Shown piece after piece: positions 37,762 through 47,888 of a stretch of DNA of 64,000 bases. The notes under the pieces were generated by a model. It did not search any database. It saw only the letters and a list, made by a program, of their open reading frames with translations, and was not told where the DNA came from. Positions within the stretch are counted from its first letter, which is position 1; each line of letters starts with the position of its first letter. A program made the translations under genes and the position numbers. The DNA is from HXMU1420-13 sp034669965 (lineage in GTDB: Bacteria; Bacteroidota; Rhodothermia; Balneolales; Balneolaceae): contig JAXMOK010000002.1 of the NCBI GenBank assembly GCA_034669965.1, forward strand, positions 310,001 through 374,000, read 5' to 3'.

Positions 37762-39267
37762 ATGTGGAGAAGAACCTCACTTATTTGGGTGATGGTGCTG
37801 TTCAGTTATATTACTGTTAATGCGCAGCCCGTGTTAACGCCGCAAAATGTGGCGCTTGGGGGCGGTGGAAGTACTTATTTAACCGACTACAACGCCAATT
37901 TCTATAACCCTGCCAACCTTTATATCCCAGATCGTATTCGAACGATAGATGTTGGAATCGGAATTACAGGAACGTATTTCAATGGGGTGCAAAACTTTAC
38001 CGATCTGAACGAACAGCGTTCCAACCTTGAAGATTATTTGTATGCATTTCAGCCCGGAGCGTATCAAATAACATCAACAGATCGAACCGAGATTCTGGAC
38101 GAAAACTATATACGGAATCGAAGCACCTCGCTTCATCAAACACGGCTTGAGGCAACACTCCTAGGCTTTAAAATCAGAAATGATCGCAGAGCTTTTTCAT
38201 TTGTGATAAGAAACAGAATTGCTTCTTCTTTCGAGGTTGGCCGAGGATGGTATTCTACCGAAACTCAAACTGAGGATAACGAAACCTTTCTTGATCGAAC
38301 ACTTACGCATCGATATCAATCGCTCTATGAAGTTTCGATGGGTTTCGCAGAGTCATTTCAATTTTTCTCAGATATGTCGCCTCGTCTCGACGAACTAGCC
38401 ATCGGTATAGCACCAAAGTTCGTGATTGGGGGGGCTTATCAAAATGCAGAATGGTCTAATCGTTTTATCGAAAATAGCGATGGCACAGTTAGCCAAATTC
38501 AAAACTTCAACTATGCCACTACAGGCACTTTTACGAGAGCTACCGACGATTACCGAAGTGGATCTCCCGCTCAAGATGCTATTAGCCGCAATATCACCGA
38601 CGAAATTTTTAACCCACAGGGTTTTGGTGCCGGTTTAGATCTTGGTTTAACATATTTGATTACCTTAGGTAGTGATTTTTCGACCTTGGCAAATACTGAT
38701 CAGCGTACGCAAAAATCGTTAAGACTATCTGTTTCTGTTACAGATATAGGCTTTGTGGTGTACGACAAATCTTTAAAACTTGGCATTAATTCCGATTCCA
38801 CCTCTACCTCACTTCCAACTAATGTTACTGCGAATGCATTTGTTGGAGCTCCCGGACAATTCATGGATTTTGTCGATCAATTTGCAACAACAAATCCTTT
38901 AAAATCTGCCCAGTATGTTGGCGATTCGAATTTGGTTTTGCTACCTACTGCCCTTCACGCCGGAGTAATGTTTGAAGTGAATCGAATTAAATTAATGGGT
39001 GATTTGAGCCTTGGCTTGAATAACAATGCATTTAACTCCACTAAATTGGTTGCATCGGCAGGAGTAGAAATCCGTCCATTGAAATTTTTACCGCTTCGTG
39101 CCGGTACGCAGCTAGCCACCGAACTTCCAAATTATTTTAGTTTTGGCGCAGCCATAGAAACAAAGTTGTGGGATTTATCCATTGCTACCCAATTTGTTTC
39201 GCGTACTTTCAACGAAAACCCTACATTATCGGGGATAACAGTAGCCGCTTTGCAATTTCATTTTTAA
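37762..39267 (+). CDS. Outer-membrane barrel-type protein (DUF5723/FadL-like)
   Basis: A 501-residue exported protein with signal peptide (cleavage near VNAQ, about residue 22). The mature start has TPQNVALGGGGSTYLTDYNANFYNPANL, as in DUF5723/FadL-like barrels whose N-terminal plug and NPA pattern are shared, and the chain ends in an aromatic strand (TVAALQFHF), as expected for an outer-membrane barrel. Ligand unknown. It starts 22 bases after the helicase gene, so it may be co-transcribed, without an obvious functional link. Confidence 0.68.
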   Translation: MWRRTSLIWVMVLFSYITVNAQPVLTPQNVALGGGGSTYLTDYNANFYNPANLYIPDRIRTIDVGIGITGTYFNGVQNFTDLNEQRSNLEDYLYAFQPGAYQITSTDRTEILDENYIRNRSTSLHQTRLEATLLGFKIRNDRRAFSFVIRNRIASSFEVGRGWYSTETQTEDNETFLDRTLTHRYQSLYEVSMGFAESFQFFSDMSPRLDELAIGIAPKFVIGGAYQNAEWSNRFIENSDGTVSQIQNFNYATTGTFTRATDDYRSGSPAQDAISRNITDEIFNPQGFGAGLDLGLTYLITLGSDFSTLANTDQRTQKSLRLSVSVTDIGFVVYDKSLKLGINSDSTSTSLPTNVTANAFVGAPGQFMDFVDQFATTNPLKSAQYVGDSNLVLLPTALHAGVMFEVNRIKLMGDLSLGLNNNAFNSTKLVASAGVEIRPLKFLPLRAGTQLATELPNYFSFGAAIETKLWDLSIATQFVSRTFNENPTLSGITVAALQFHF

Positions 39268-39389
39268 ACTGACAGATTGCCTTACACTACTGGCAGACTC
39301 CGATTATTTGTCGGCATAGTTGTTGCACACAAACCTTGGCTTTGTATTTGCCAAACACAAGCAAAAGAAACAGAGAAGATATTTACTTA

Positions 39390-41885
39390 ATGAAATCACG
39401 TTTTACTACCGATAATCAATTTGGGCGAGCAGACGATGCATTCGAAGATTTTGAGCAGGCAATACCGCTCATGTCAGAAGAGGAAGAAAAAGAATTAACC
39501 GAATCGATTGTCCCCGACTCGCTCCCTATCCTGCCTTTAAAAAATACCGTTTTATTCCCGGGTGTGGTAGTTCCTATCACTGTTGGTCGCGACCGCTCGC
39601 TTGCATTGGTAAAAGAAGCCTACGCCGGCGATAAGATTATCGGTGTGGTTACTCAAAAAGATGAAGACATTGAAGAACCGAGCTACAGCGATTTACACCA
39701 AATTGGAACCGTTGCACAAATCCTGAAATTGATCAAGATGCCGGATGGAAGCCGCAGCATAGTGATTCAGGGTAAATCTGTTTTTGAAGTTGAAGAATTT
39801 ACTCAGGATCAGCCTTACTTCAGAGCTACAACCAAACCCTATCCTCGGGAGATGGATATACAGGGATTAGAGTTGAGTGCATCTATCAGAAATGTGAAAG
39901 AGACGGCAGTAAACATTATCAACAAGTCGCCGAATATTCCATCGGAAGCGGCCATTGCTGTGAACAATATTAACAGCCCGATATTTCTGCTTAATTTCAT
40001 TGCATCAAATTTAAATGTAGATATCGACGACAAGCAGGAATTGCTGGAAATCCAAAAATTTTCTGATAATCTGGACAAGATCATGGAGTTCTTAGAGCAA
40101 GAGCTTCAAGTGTTGGACATGAGTGAAAAAATCCGAACAAAAGTAAAGTCGGATATCGACGACCAGCAGCGTGAATTCTATCTGCGTCAGCAATTGAAAG
40201 CCATACAAGAAGAATTAGGTGACGATGCTGAGCAGCAGGAAGTAGAAAAACTGCGTGATAAATTAGACTCAAAGAAATTACCCGACTACGCCAGAGAAGT
40301 AGCTGAAAAGGAACTCGGTAGATTGGAAATGACACCAAATGCATCTCCAAACTATGGCATCATATACAGTTATGTGGAGTGGATTATCGATCTGCCTTGG
40401 GAGGAATACTCCGAAGATAAGCTTGATCTTGAGTTTGCTCGAAAAGTGCTGGACGAAGATCACTATGGCTTGGAGAAAGTTAAAAAGCGTATTGTTGAGT
40501 ATCTGGCTGTGTTAAAGCTTAAAAAGGATATGAAAGCACCTATTCTTTGTTTTTATGGACCTCCGGGCGTGGGTAAAACCTCACTGGGTAAATCTATAGC
40601 GCGTTCGTTAAACCGCGAATTTGAGCGCTTCAGTTTAGGTGGAATCCGTGACGAAGCCGAGATTAGAGGTCATCGCAGAACTTATATAGGAGCAATGCCG
40701 GGACGAATCATCCGCTCGATGAAAAAAGCCGGAAAAGGAAATCCTGTAATTATGCTGGATGAGATTGACAAGGTTGGTGCTGATTATCGAGGGGATCCTA
40801 CTTCTGCCCTGCTTGAGGTTCTTGATCCGGAGCAGAACGATACTTTCAGCGATAATTATTTAGAGCTGGAATATGATCTATCAAAAGTGATGTTTATTGC
40901 TACGGCAAACTCACTAGAGACGATTCCTGCCCCTTTACGTGATCGTATGGAGATCATTAACATTAGCGGTTATACGCTTGAGGAAAAAACTGAGATTGCG
41001 AAGAATTATCTCATCCCGAAGCAAACTAAAGAAAATGGATTAACGCCTGAGCAGATCACCATCGAAGACAAAGCGATTGTAAAAGTGATCGATCAATATA
41101 CTCGTGAGTCGGGTGTTCGGAATTTGGATCGACAGATTGGAGCAGTATGCCGAGGCGTTGCTGCGAAAGTAGCTTCAGGCGAAATTGAAGATTTCACAGT
41201 TACCGATTCAGACATTGAAGAATTGCTGGGTAAGCAAAAGTTCTTCAGCGATGTTGCCGAACGAACTACCGTTCCCGGCGTAGCAACCGGTTTAGCGTGG
41301 ACACCCTTTGGTGGCGATATCCTCTTCATCGAGGCGAGTGTTTCTAAAGGCACCGGGAAATTAAACATCACCGGTCAACTTGGCGATGTGATGAAAGAAT
41401 CGGCAATGCTAGCGATCTCGTATCTGAAAGCCCATGCCGAGGAAATCGGAATCCCCGAAGACGCCTTCAAATACTGGGATTTACACATTCACGTTCCTGC
41501 GGGCGCTGTACCAAAAGACGGTCCTTCGGCCGGTGTTTCGTTGCTTTCGGCCATTGCGTCGATCTTTACTCAACGTAAAGTGAAAGGCACCGTGGCATTA
41601 ACCGGCGAAATCACCTTAAGAGGCTTAGTGCTTCCTGTTGGTGGCATCAAAGAGAAAGTACTGGCGGCCAAAAGAGCGGGCATCAAAAAAGTGCTTCTGC
41701 CTAAGAAAAACGAGAAAGATGTTGCCGAAATCGAAGCCGATGTAATAGGTGATCTCGAGGTGGAATACCTAGAACGGATGTCGCCTTTATTGGATATCAT
41801 CCTTGATAAAGAAGCAGTTCAAGATCCCAAAAAATACTTTGCTGTAAGTGATGAGCATAAGAAGACGGTGAAGAAAAAGAAGTGA
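39390..41885 (+). CDS. lon: ATP-dependent protease Lon
   Basis: 831 residues. The N-terminal substrate domain starts at LPILPLKNTVLFPGVVVPIT; the AAA+ domain has GPPGVGKTSLGKS (Walker A) and VIMLDEIDKV (Walker B); the protease domain has the catalytic serine in KDGPSAGVSLLSA and lysine in VGGIKEKVLAA. Degrades misfolded and regulatory proteins. Start at ATG 39390 is preferred; a TTG at 39336 in the same frame adds 18 unrelated residues. A strong terminator follows. Confidence 0.97.
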   Translation: MKSRFTTDNQFGRADDAFEDFEQAIPLMSEEEEKELTESIVPDSLPILPLKNTVLFPGVVVPITVGRDRSLALVKEAYAGDKIIGVVTQKDEDIEEPSYSDLHQIGTVAQILKLIKMPDGSRSIVIQGKSVFEVEEFTQDQPYFRATTKPYPREMDIQGLELSASIRNVKETAVNIINKSPNIPSEAAIAVNNINSPIFLLNFIASNLNVDIDDKQELLEIQKFSDNLDKIMEFLEQELQVLDMSEKIRTKVKSDIDDQQREFYLRQQLKAIQEELGDDAEQQEVEKLRDKLDSKKLPDYAREVAEKELGRLEMTPNASPNYGIIYSYVEWIIDLPWEEYSEDKLDLEFARKVLDEDHYGLEKVKKRIVEYLAVLKLKKDMKAPILCFYGPPGVGKTSLGKSIARSLNREFERFSLGGIRDEAEIRGHRRTYIGAMPGRIIRSMKKAGKGNPVIMLDEIDKVGADYRGDPTSALLEVLDPEQNDTFSDNYLELEYDLSKVMFIATANSLETIPAPLRDRMEIINISGYTLEEKTEIAKNYLIPKQTKENGLTPEQITIEDKAIVKVIDQYTRESGVRNLDRQIGAVCRGVAAKVASGEIEDFTVTDSDIEELLGKQKFFSDVAERTTVPGVATGLAWTPFGGDILFIEASVSKGTGKLNITGQLGDVMKESAMLAISYLKAHAEEIGIPEDAFKYWDLHIHVPAGAVPKDGPSAGVSLLSAIASIFTQRKVKGTVALTGEITLRGLVLPVGGIKEKVLAAKRAGIKKVLLPKKNEKDVAEIEADVIGDLEVEYLERMSPLLDIILDKEAVQDPKKYFAVSDEHKKTVKKKK

Positions 41886-41913
41886 CGTGAGACGTGTAAA
41901 ATGCTAATTATTT

Positions 41914-41956
41914 AAAAAACTCGTTCTAATGCTCTGCGTTTGAATGAGTTTTTTAT
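41914..41956 (+). terminator. Intrinsic terminator of lon
   Basis: AAAAAACTC (41914-41922) pairs with GAGTTTTTT (41946-41954); the stem extends inward by TTC/GAA after one mismatch. The T tract is part of the right arm. Confidence 0.85.
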
Positions 41957-42096
41957 TTAAGTTTCTAGCCACATTTCATTCTTTTTTTACATTAATAAAT
42001 AAAGCATTATTTCCTCTTATTTATTGAAACTCAATTTCATAAAAAACGTTAAGCTTTTTTCCTCATGTATAATCTGCACAATTAGTTGAACTATCT

Positions 42097-42116
42097 AGTG
42101 CCATATATGTGGCACT
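42097..42116. promoter_or_regulatory. Inverted repeat upstream of the 42137 gene
   Basis: AGTGCC (42097-42102) and GGCACT (42111-42116) flank ATATATGT, with CATATATG palindromic inside. It ends 20 bases before the ATG, so it may be an operator. The regulator is unknown. The rest of the 41957-42136 gap is AT-rich without a gene. Confidence 0.45.
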
Positions 42117-42136
42117 TATCATCTAATTAATTAGAT

Positions 42137-42568
42137 ATGAAATCTAAATTTGGTCTTCTTATCATTATAGTCTTACTAGGCTATGGAATAATTCGTGTTG
42201 GAGTTGGAAGTGCATTGCTTGCCCAATCCCTTGAAATTATTAACTACGTTGAGCTTGCGAAAGCATCGGTAGAAGTCTCTGAGTTTATTACAACTCGTGC
42301 CGATCAACAACTAATTCCGTTCTCAAAAATTGGATATTTCGCTTACATTTTAATAATGGGCATACTTCTTTCACTTGGCGCTATATATACCTTATTAAAA
42401 AAGAGAATTGGGTTCATAATTCTCTGGATTTATATAGGACTCCATGCAGCCCTATTTATCAATTTCTTAGAGATTAACCCTAAAATCATCGTTCTTTTCT
42501 TACAAATTGTATTATTGTTAGTACTACGTTATCTGCGCCCACCTGAAGAGAATACTCTTCCTACTTAG
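42137..42568 (+). CDS. Membrane protein of unknown function
   Basis: 143 residues with four likely membrane spans: a signal-like first span after MKSK, then segments near 70-90 (IGYFAYILIMGILLSLGAIY), 95-115 (IILWIYIGLHAALFINFL) and 118-135 (IIVLFLQIVLLLVLRY). No family was recognised. An operator-like repeat lies just upstream, and the gene stands alone between lon and a serine hydrolase. Confidence 0.5.
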   Translation: MKSKFGLLIIIVLLGYGIIRVGVGSALLAQSLEIINYVELAKASVEVSEFITTRADQQLIPFSKIGYFAYILIMGILLSLGAIYTLLKKRIGFIILWIYIGLHAALFINFLEINPKIIVLFLQIVLLLVLRYLRPPEENTLPT

Positions 42569-42595
42569 TAATCCCTTTTTTAAATAACGATATGC

Positions 42596-42615
42596 CATTC
42601 TTTACCTTAAGAATG
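42596..42615. repeat. Hairpin in the 42569-42841 gap
   Basis: CATTCTT (42596-42602) and AAGAATG (42609-42615) are perfect 7-base arms around TACCTT. No strong T tract follows; it may be a weak terminator. Nothing else was seen in this gap. Confidence 0.5.
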
Positions 42616-42841
42616 AAGTCAAGTGAAAAGCAAGCTGGTGTGGTTTAAACCTAAAATTTGTTTGATCTATTTCATTTCTTTATTGCTAAAGATTGAAGAT
42701 GAGTTAAATCATAGAATCAAAAATTTGGTTACTCTTTGCTCTTCCAACTGATTTTTGAATCCCATATCTACAATCGAAAAGTAACCATTCATTTTATTTA
42801 TCGTGATGGATGTATTAACACCCATATATCTCAGAGTAGCG

Positions 42842-43933
42842 ATGAAAATATTCCTATCATTTTCTTGCTTACTAATTGTAAGTTCGATGAGTGGCTTTGC
42901 CCAAAACTCATCTCAATATACTTTTAACGACGCCACGTATTTACTTAAAGAACGGTTAGAGCTATTCGATCAAAATAAGGAACCGGGTTTTTCGCTTTTA
43001 GTAGGTACAAACGAGGATATTTTACTGCAATATTCAACAGGTTTAATAAATCTGAACGATCATAAACCTATCGAGACAACTACTCCCTTCTACATAGCTT
43101 CCATCGGTAAAAGCTTTACTTCATTAGCCATTCTGAAACTGTATGAAAACGGTAGTTTGAAGCTTGAAAACACTTTGGATATGTATTTTCCAAACTTTCC
43201 GGAGTTTGCAAAAGATATCACGCTTTATCACTTGCTTACCCATACTTCAGGACTCCCAAACTATGAGCGAATAAACACAAACGAAATCATAACTAACTCT
43301 ACTATAATTGATTTTGTTAGCAAATTAGATTCCCTGTCTTTCAAACAGAGTCACGATTATTCCTACAGCAACACGGCTTATATTTTGCTTTCAGAGATCA
43401 TCCATCAAGTCTCGGGATTGACGTATTCAGAGTTTTTAAGTGAAAACTTTTTTCTTCCACTTGGGATGAACAATACAGTAGTTATTGATTCCCCAAATAT
43501 TAACCTACCTCATAAATCCATCGGATATTCTAAAGAAAACGATTGGCAGGTTAATGATTATCAAAATACTTTTACCACCGGCTCAGGTGGAATGTATAGT
43601 ACTCCCAGCGACCTGTATTTGTGGTACAAAAGCATCAATGAAAATCGATTTATCTCTCAACGAACCAAAGAATTGATGTTCAACTCACCGGTTACACTAT
43701 CTGGCAAAAAATCGTATATGCTCATGGGTTGGTTTGAGGAAACCTTCGGCAGAAGAACTCCGGAAGTTCAGGGCTTACAAGTTTTTGGTGCCATCGGAAT
43801 ATTAAACGGTTTTCGCGCTAATATGCACATGTTTCCCAATCATGACTTTGTGTTTATTCTACTTAGCAACACCGGCGATTTTCCCATAGGAAGCAGTGAA
43901 ATTGCTGAAATTTATTTCCAAAAATCTGAATAA
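42842..43933 (+). CDS. Class C beta-lactamase-like serine hydrolase
   Basis: 363 residues from ATG 42842; the signal peptide ends near GFAQ. The active site S-I-G-K is in ASIGKSFTSLA and the Y-S-N is in YSYSNTAYILL; TGSGGMYST gives the later conserved loop. The family includes AmpC-like enzymes, D-aminopeptidases and esterases, so beta-lactam hydrolysis cannot be assumed. It is exported to the periplasm. A related but separate gene is at 57377. Confidence 0.85.
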   Translation: MKIFLSFSCLLIVSSMSGFAQNSSQYTFNDATYLLKERLELFDQNKEPGFSLLVGTNEDILLQYSTGLINLNDHKPIETTTPFYIASIGKSFTSLAILKLYENGSLKLENTLDMYFPNFPEFAKDITLYHLLTHTSGLPNYERINTNEIITNSTIIDFVSKLDSLSFKQSHDYSYSNTAYILLSEIIHQVSGLTYSEFLSENFFLPLGMNNTVVIDSPNINLPHKSIGYSKENDWQVNDYQNTFTTGSGGMYSTPSDLYLWYKSINENRFISQRTKELMFNSPVTLSGKKSYMLMGWFEETFGRRTPEVQGLQVFGAIGILNGFRANMHMFPNHDFVFILLSNTGDFPIGSSEIAEIYFQKSE

Positions 43934-44016
43934 AATGCTGGTTTAGTTATAGAATATGTTGCCCTTGTAAATCCTAGGTAATTCCTGTTTATTAATTTTA
44001 AAAAAGGAGTACAATC

Positions 44017-44487
44017 ATGGAAACATCGGTATCAGTTGAAGTTAACGCCCCCAAAGTAAAAGTTTGGAAAGCCATCACCGACTTCGAGAATTGTCAAACC
44101 TATATCTCGGCGATTAATAGTCTGGAAATATTACACCAACCTGAAGATACTTTAATCGGGTTTAAGTGGAAGGAATCGCGCACTATGTTTGGGAAAGAAG
44201 CCGTCGAAACTATGTGGATTACCGAATGCGAGGAAAACAGCTATTATCAGACACGAGCTGAAAGTCATGGCTCGATTTATATCTCCAGAATGGCGGTGGA
44301 ATCCATTGGTGATAAGACCAAACTCAGTTTTTCCTTCAAAGGAGAAGCCGTTTCGTTTTTTGCTAAGATCATGATGAAACTCATGAGCGGTATGATGAAA
44401 AAATCGATGGATGAAGCCATGTGCACCGACCTCGACGATATTAAAGCATATGTAGAGGCGAATGATCAACCAAGTGCTGATTCTTAA
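44017..44487 (+). CDS. SRPBCC family protein
   Basis: 156 residues with a strong ribosome binding site (AAGGAG at 44004-44009). METSVSVEVNAPKVKVWKAITDFENCQTYI is the START/SRPBCC beginning, and the closing amphipathic helix runs through MMKLMSGMMKKSMDEAMCTDLDDI. The fold binds hydrophobic ligands in a deep cavity. No substrate is inferred. It lies 60 bases upstream of the DUF1801 gene on the same strand. Confidence 0.82.
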   Translation: METSVSVEVNAPKVKVWKAITDFENCQTYISAINSLEILHQPEDTLIGFKWKESRTMFGKEAVETMWITECEENSYYQTRAESHGSIYISRMAVESIGDKTKLSFSFKGEAVSFFAKIMMKLMSGMMKKSMDEAMCTDLDDIKAYVEANDQPSADS

Positions 44488-44546
44488 CTAACTTTAGATT
44501 TTATCCTCTGAACTATTCCTCCGAGTTATAAGATCACGACAATAAA

Positions 44547-44948
44547 ATGAGCCAGATCCCACCTGAAATAATCGCGTACAACGAAAGCCAATCTCAAGAT
44601 GAAATTGAGATTTGCCATATACTCGCTACTATTTTAAACGAACTTTTGCCTGATGCGGATAACAAAATCTGGCATCAGCACCCTGTTTGGTTTCTTGATG
44701 GAAATCCTATCGTCGGATACAGAAAATTGAAAGATGGAATACGTTTGATGTTTTGGAGCGGTGCGAGTTTCGATGAAGCAAAACTTAAACCCGGAACCGG
44801 AAAGTTTAAAGACGCTTCGACAATTTACCAATCGGTGGATGAGATTGACAAAACTGAACTTATCCGATGGGTTGAAAAATCCTGTGCTATTCAATGGGAC
44901 TATAAAAACATTGCTAAGCGCAAAGGTAAATTGGAACGACTGGCGTAG
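44547..44948 (+). CDS. DUF1801 domain protein
   Basis: 133 residues matching DUF1801/YdhG: LPDADNKIWHQHPVWFLDGNP followed by KLKDGIRLMFWSGASFD. The family has a mixed alpha/beta fold and is of unknown function, sometimes found near stress proteins. The start is ATG 44547 and the stop TAG 44946. No regulator is adjacent. Confidence 0.82.
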   Translation: MSQIPPEIIAYNESQSQDEIEICHILATILNELLPDADNKIWHQHPVWFLDGNPIVGYRKLKDGIRLMFWSGASFDEAKLKPGTGKFKDASTIYQSVDEIDKTELIRWVEKSCAIQWDYKNIAKRKGKLERLA

Positions 44949-45025
44949 GTCCTTGGTAATAATCACCCATTGAAACTAACTCACTGTTAACTCGTTCTAG
45001 ATTCTTTACTAACTAATATTTCGAT

Positions 45026-46000
45026 TTGAAAGCAATTACTTACCACGAGTATGGTCCACCGGAAGTCCTAAAACTAAGTGAAGTTAGTAAACCCATCCCC
45101 AAAGAAAATCAGGTATTAATTAAAATCCGAGCTGTGGCAGTAAACATGGGCGACTGCGAGCTTCGAAGTCCTAAAATACCAAATAGTATATGGCTGATTG
45201 TTCGACTCTTTTTCGGAGTTTTTAAACCAAGAAAAAAGGTATTGGGAGCCTATCTCGCAGGTGATATTGAATCGGTTGGAAGTTCAGTAACTTCCTTTAA
45301 AATCGGTGACCCCGTGTTTGCATGTAGTGGTCCACGATTCGGAGCTTATGCCGAATATATGTGTCTTCCCGAAGATGACGCCATTGCCCCAAAACCGGAG
45401 AATCTCAACTTTGAAGAAGCCTCGGTACTCGGCCTTGGTTTAGATGCACTCCATTTTCTACGAATGGCTTCGGTGCAAAAAGGACAAAAAGTACTCGTTA
45501 ATGGCGCAGGAGGAGGAATTGGGACCATTGCTGTGCAACTTGCAAAATATTACGGTGCAGAAGTCACAGCCGTTGATAATTCCACTAAACTCGAAATGCT
45601 GCAATCAATCGGTGCAGATCATGTAATAGATTACACCAAAGAGAGCTTTGATGAACAAGGTGTGGCTTACGACGTAATCTTCGATCTGGTTGGTAAAGGA
45701 AGCTACTCAAAATGCATCCATTCACTTTCTGAAAATGGCATTTATTTACTTGCAAACCCAAGTGGTATTGGCCAAATGTTTAGGGGACTTTGGACGACGA
45801 TGACATCAAAAAAGAAAGTGATTTCAAAATTTGCGGATGCAAGCAAGGAAGATATGCTCATCATTAAAGAACTTGTTGAATCCGGTGCTATTAAACCTGT
45901 AATCGATAAAACGATGCCATTTGAGAAAGTTGTTGAAACACATACTTATGTGGAGTCGGGACAAAAACTTGGCAATGTGGTGTTAACAGTTGCGAACTAA
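45026..46000 (+). CDS. Zinc-independent medium-chain NAD(P)-dependent dehydrogenase/reductase
   Basis: 324 residues from a TTG start (MKAITYHEYGPPEVLKL). Typical MDR reductase (quinone-oxidoreductase-like): N-terminal GroES-like half, then the nucleotide-binding fold with VLVNGAGGGIGTIAVQLAKYYGAEVTAV. The structural-zinc cysteines are absent, as in the QOR group. It probably reduces a quinone or enone using NADPH; the substrate is unknown. Confidence 0.85.
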   Translation: MKAITYHEYGPPEVLKLSEVSKPIPKENQVLIKIRAVAVNMGDCELRSPKIPNSIWLIVRLFFGVFKPRKKVLGAYLAGDIESVGSSVTSFKIGDPVFACSGPRFGAYAEYMCLPEDDAIAPKPENLNFEEASVLGLGLDALHFLRMASVQKGQKVLVNGAGGGIGTIAVQLAKYYGAEVTAVDNSTKLEMLQSIGADHVIDYTKESFDEQGVAYDVIFDLVGKGSYSKCIHSLSENGIYLLANPSGIGQMFRGLWTTMTSKKKVISKFADASKEDMLIIKELVESGAIKPVIDKTMPFEKVVETHTYVESGQKLGNVVLTVAN

Positions 46001-46027
46001 ATGGTAATTTGTGATAATGAGTGAAAA

Positions 46028-46387
46028 ATGAGCGAATCCATTCTTTTAAAAACCGATCCAAAAATCGAATTCCATTTTCAGGCCGACGGTTTTCAGCTTA
46101 ACGATGATCAAACGGAAAATCACTCTGGTTTTTACGCTTATGGCGATCTTGAATCTGTAGAGCTGAACAGAGTTTGGTTTCCAAAATTATCGGTTTGGAT
46201 GCGTGTTATTACCACTTTCTTAAATGGTGTTCCCTACTTCCCTGATGCTGATGCTTATAAATATTCAAGCATGATCATTCGATCGGAATCCTCAAAAATA
46301 GGCATCTGGTTAACCGATATGAAAATGGCTAAACAGGCCAGAATGCTTAAGGAAGTCTTAGATCAAAAAACTCAGCCTACGGTATAA
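46028..46387 (+). CDS. Hypothetical protein
   Basis: 119 residues, not recognised. It has no signal peptide or membrane span. The central part is beta-rich (FYAYGDLESVELNRVWFPK), and the C-terminus is a helix with KMAKQARMLKEVLDQ, a layout resembling PH-like domains, but this is a weak impression. It follows the dehydrogenase after 27 bases, so co-transcription is plausible; the next gene is convergent. Confidence 0.5.
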   Translation: MSESILLKTDPKIEFHFQADGFQLNDDQTENHSGFYAYGDLESVELNRVWFPKLSVWMRVITTFLNGVPYFPDADAYKYSSMIIRSESSKIGIWLTDMKMAKQARMLKEVLDQKTQPTV

Positions 46388-46400
46388 AGATTTTGATTAC

Positions 46401-46871
46401 TCAATTACCCATCAATTTTTCGGCCACACTATTGTAATATTCTCTAGATAATGGCTCTGTCCATACCGTAGGATCGCTGCTGTAAATGGCGATGTATGTC
46501 ACCGCACTATCGACCGAAGCCGTGTGCCAATGCTCGGTATCTTTAGGGCATTTGATCACATCCCCGGTTTTCATCAACATGGGTTCTTTCCCTCTTTCCT
46601 GATAATATCCCTCACCATCTACCACAATTAGCACCTGTGCACTCGAATGTTTGTGCCAGTTCAAGGTTGAATTTGCCGCAAAGGTCGCTTGGGTAATATT
46701 GTAAGTAAATTCGTCATCCGCTTCTACCAGAAAGTTTAGCCAGGCTTCACCAAGGTGATTGGTATTTGGCGCTTTAAAGCCTTCCTCAAAATAGGAACTA
46801 ACCGAGTAGTTTGATTCCTGCGCATACGCTAAGGATGGAATCAGTAATAAAATCGAAAGGAGCTTTTTCAT
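46401..46871 (-). CDS. Exported cupin-domain protein
   Basis: 156 residues with signal peptide (LAYAQ, residues 14-18). The cupin motif is clear: LNWHKHSSAQVLIVVDGEGYYQERG with GDVIKCPKDTEHWHT, giving the two metal-binding histidine motifs. Such proteins bind a metal and a small ligand; a quercetinase-like or sugar-binding role is not shown. It is convergent with the preceding gene, 13 bases away. Confidence 0.8.
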   Translation of the reverse strand: MKKLLSILLLIPSLAYAQESNYSVSSYFEEGFKAPNTNHLGEAWLNFLVEADDEFTYNITQATFAANSTLNWHKHSSAQVLIVVDGEGYYQERGKEPMLMKTGDVIKCPKDTEHWHTASVDSAVTYIAIYSSDPTVWTEPLSREYYNSVAEKLMGN

Positions 46872-46939
46872 GTCATTAAATTTTTAACTCAAAGTATTTA
46901 TTAAAAGTCACTGTTCATACTTTCTTATCTTTGTGGCCT

Positions 46940-47887
46940 ATGAACGACTATTTTAAATCGATAATTCTCGAGAGTACCGGTGCGACTTCCCTCCTTCAAA
47001 AAGAACGAATTCAGGAATTGTGGAGTGGTTACGGCGAAATTATGCGGTTTGGATTGAAAGGTGCCAAGATGGAAAACGTGATCGTAAAACACGTGCAACT
47101 TCATTCTAAAAACGATCACCCCAGAGGCTGGAATACCGATATCGGACATCAACGGAAACTTAAATCCTATGAAGTTGAAACCACGTGGTATGAAACATAC
47201 AGCGCAAGAAGCATCGCTCGACTCCCACACTGTTTGAACATCGCGAAACAAGACGATGAAGTCTTGATTGTTATGGAAGATCTAGATGAAGCCGGATTTA
47301 GCCTGCGAAAATCCACTGTTAATTGGGAAGAAATTACCAAATGTTTGAAATGGCTGTCCGATTTTCATGCTAGTTTTATGGGGAAAGAACCAATCGGACT
47401 TTGGGATATCGGAACTTACTGGCACCTTGATACTCGTCCGCAAGAACTCGCGGCTTTGAGTGATCGTGATCTCAAATTAGCAGCACCACTGATTGATCAA
47501 AAACTTAACGCCTGTACCTTCAAAACATTCGTGCATGGGGATGCCAAACTTGCCAATTTCTGTTTCTCGAAGGACGGAAAAGTAGCCGGTGTTGATTTCC
47601 AATATGTGGGAGGTGGCTGCGGGATGAAAGACGTCGCCTATTTCATCGGAAGTTGCCTAAGCGAAGACGATTGCGAACGATTAGAAGATCAAATCCTGGA
47701 TACTTACTTCGGATTTTTAAAGCAGGAACTTGGCTCAAAGTCTCAGGCAATTGAAACTGAATGGCGACCATTGTATCGAATGGCTTGGGCCGATTTCCAT
47801 CGTTTTTTGAAGGGCTGGAGTCCAGGACATTGGAAAATCAACAGCTACAGCGAACGTATCACCAAAGAAGTTATAAACCAACTCTAA
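46940..47887 (+). CDS. Aminoglycoside-phosphotransferase/ecdysteroid-kinase-like protein
   Basis: 315 residues from ATG 46940. The catalytic loop is FVHGDAKLANFCFSKDGKVAGVDFQYVGGG, with the HGDxxxxN and D-F-Q metal site of the APH/choline-kinase fold. An N-terminal beta-lobe and a hinge IVMEDLDEAGF are visible. Substrate is unknown; resistance is not implied. It abuts the bisphosphatase gene, with the start just after the TAA stop. Confidence 0.78.
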   Translation: MNDYFKSIILESTGATSLLQKERIQELWSGYGEIMRFGLKGAKMENVIVKHVQLHSKNDHPRGWNTDIGHQRKLKSYEVETTWYETYSARSIARLPHCLNIAKQDDEVLIVMEDLDEAGFSLRKSTVNWEEITKCLKWLSDFHASFMGKEPIGLWDIGTYWHLDTRPQELAALSDRDLKLAAPLIDQKLNACTFKTFVHGDAKLANFCFSKDGKVAGVDFQYVGGGCGMKDVAYFIGSCLSEDDCERLEDQILDTYFGFLKQELGSKSQAIETEWRPLYRMAWADFHRFLKGWSPGHWKINSYSERITKEVINQL

Positions 47888-47888
47888 C

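Noticed and set aside
39336..39389. TTG start for lon
   Set aside because: Adds 18 residues with no similarity to Lon; ATG 39390 is better.
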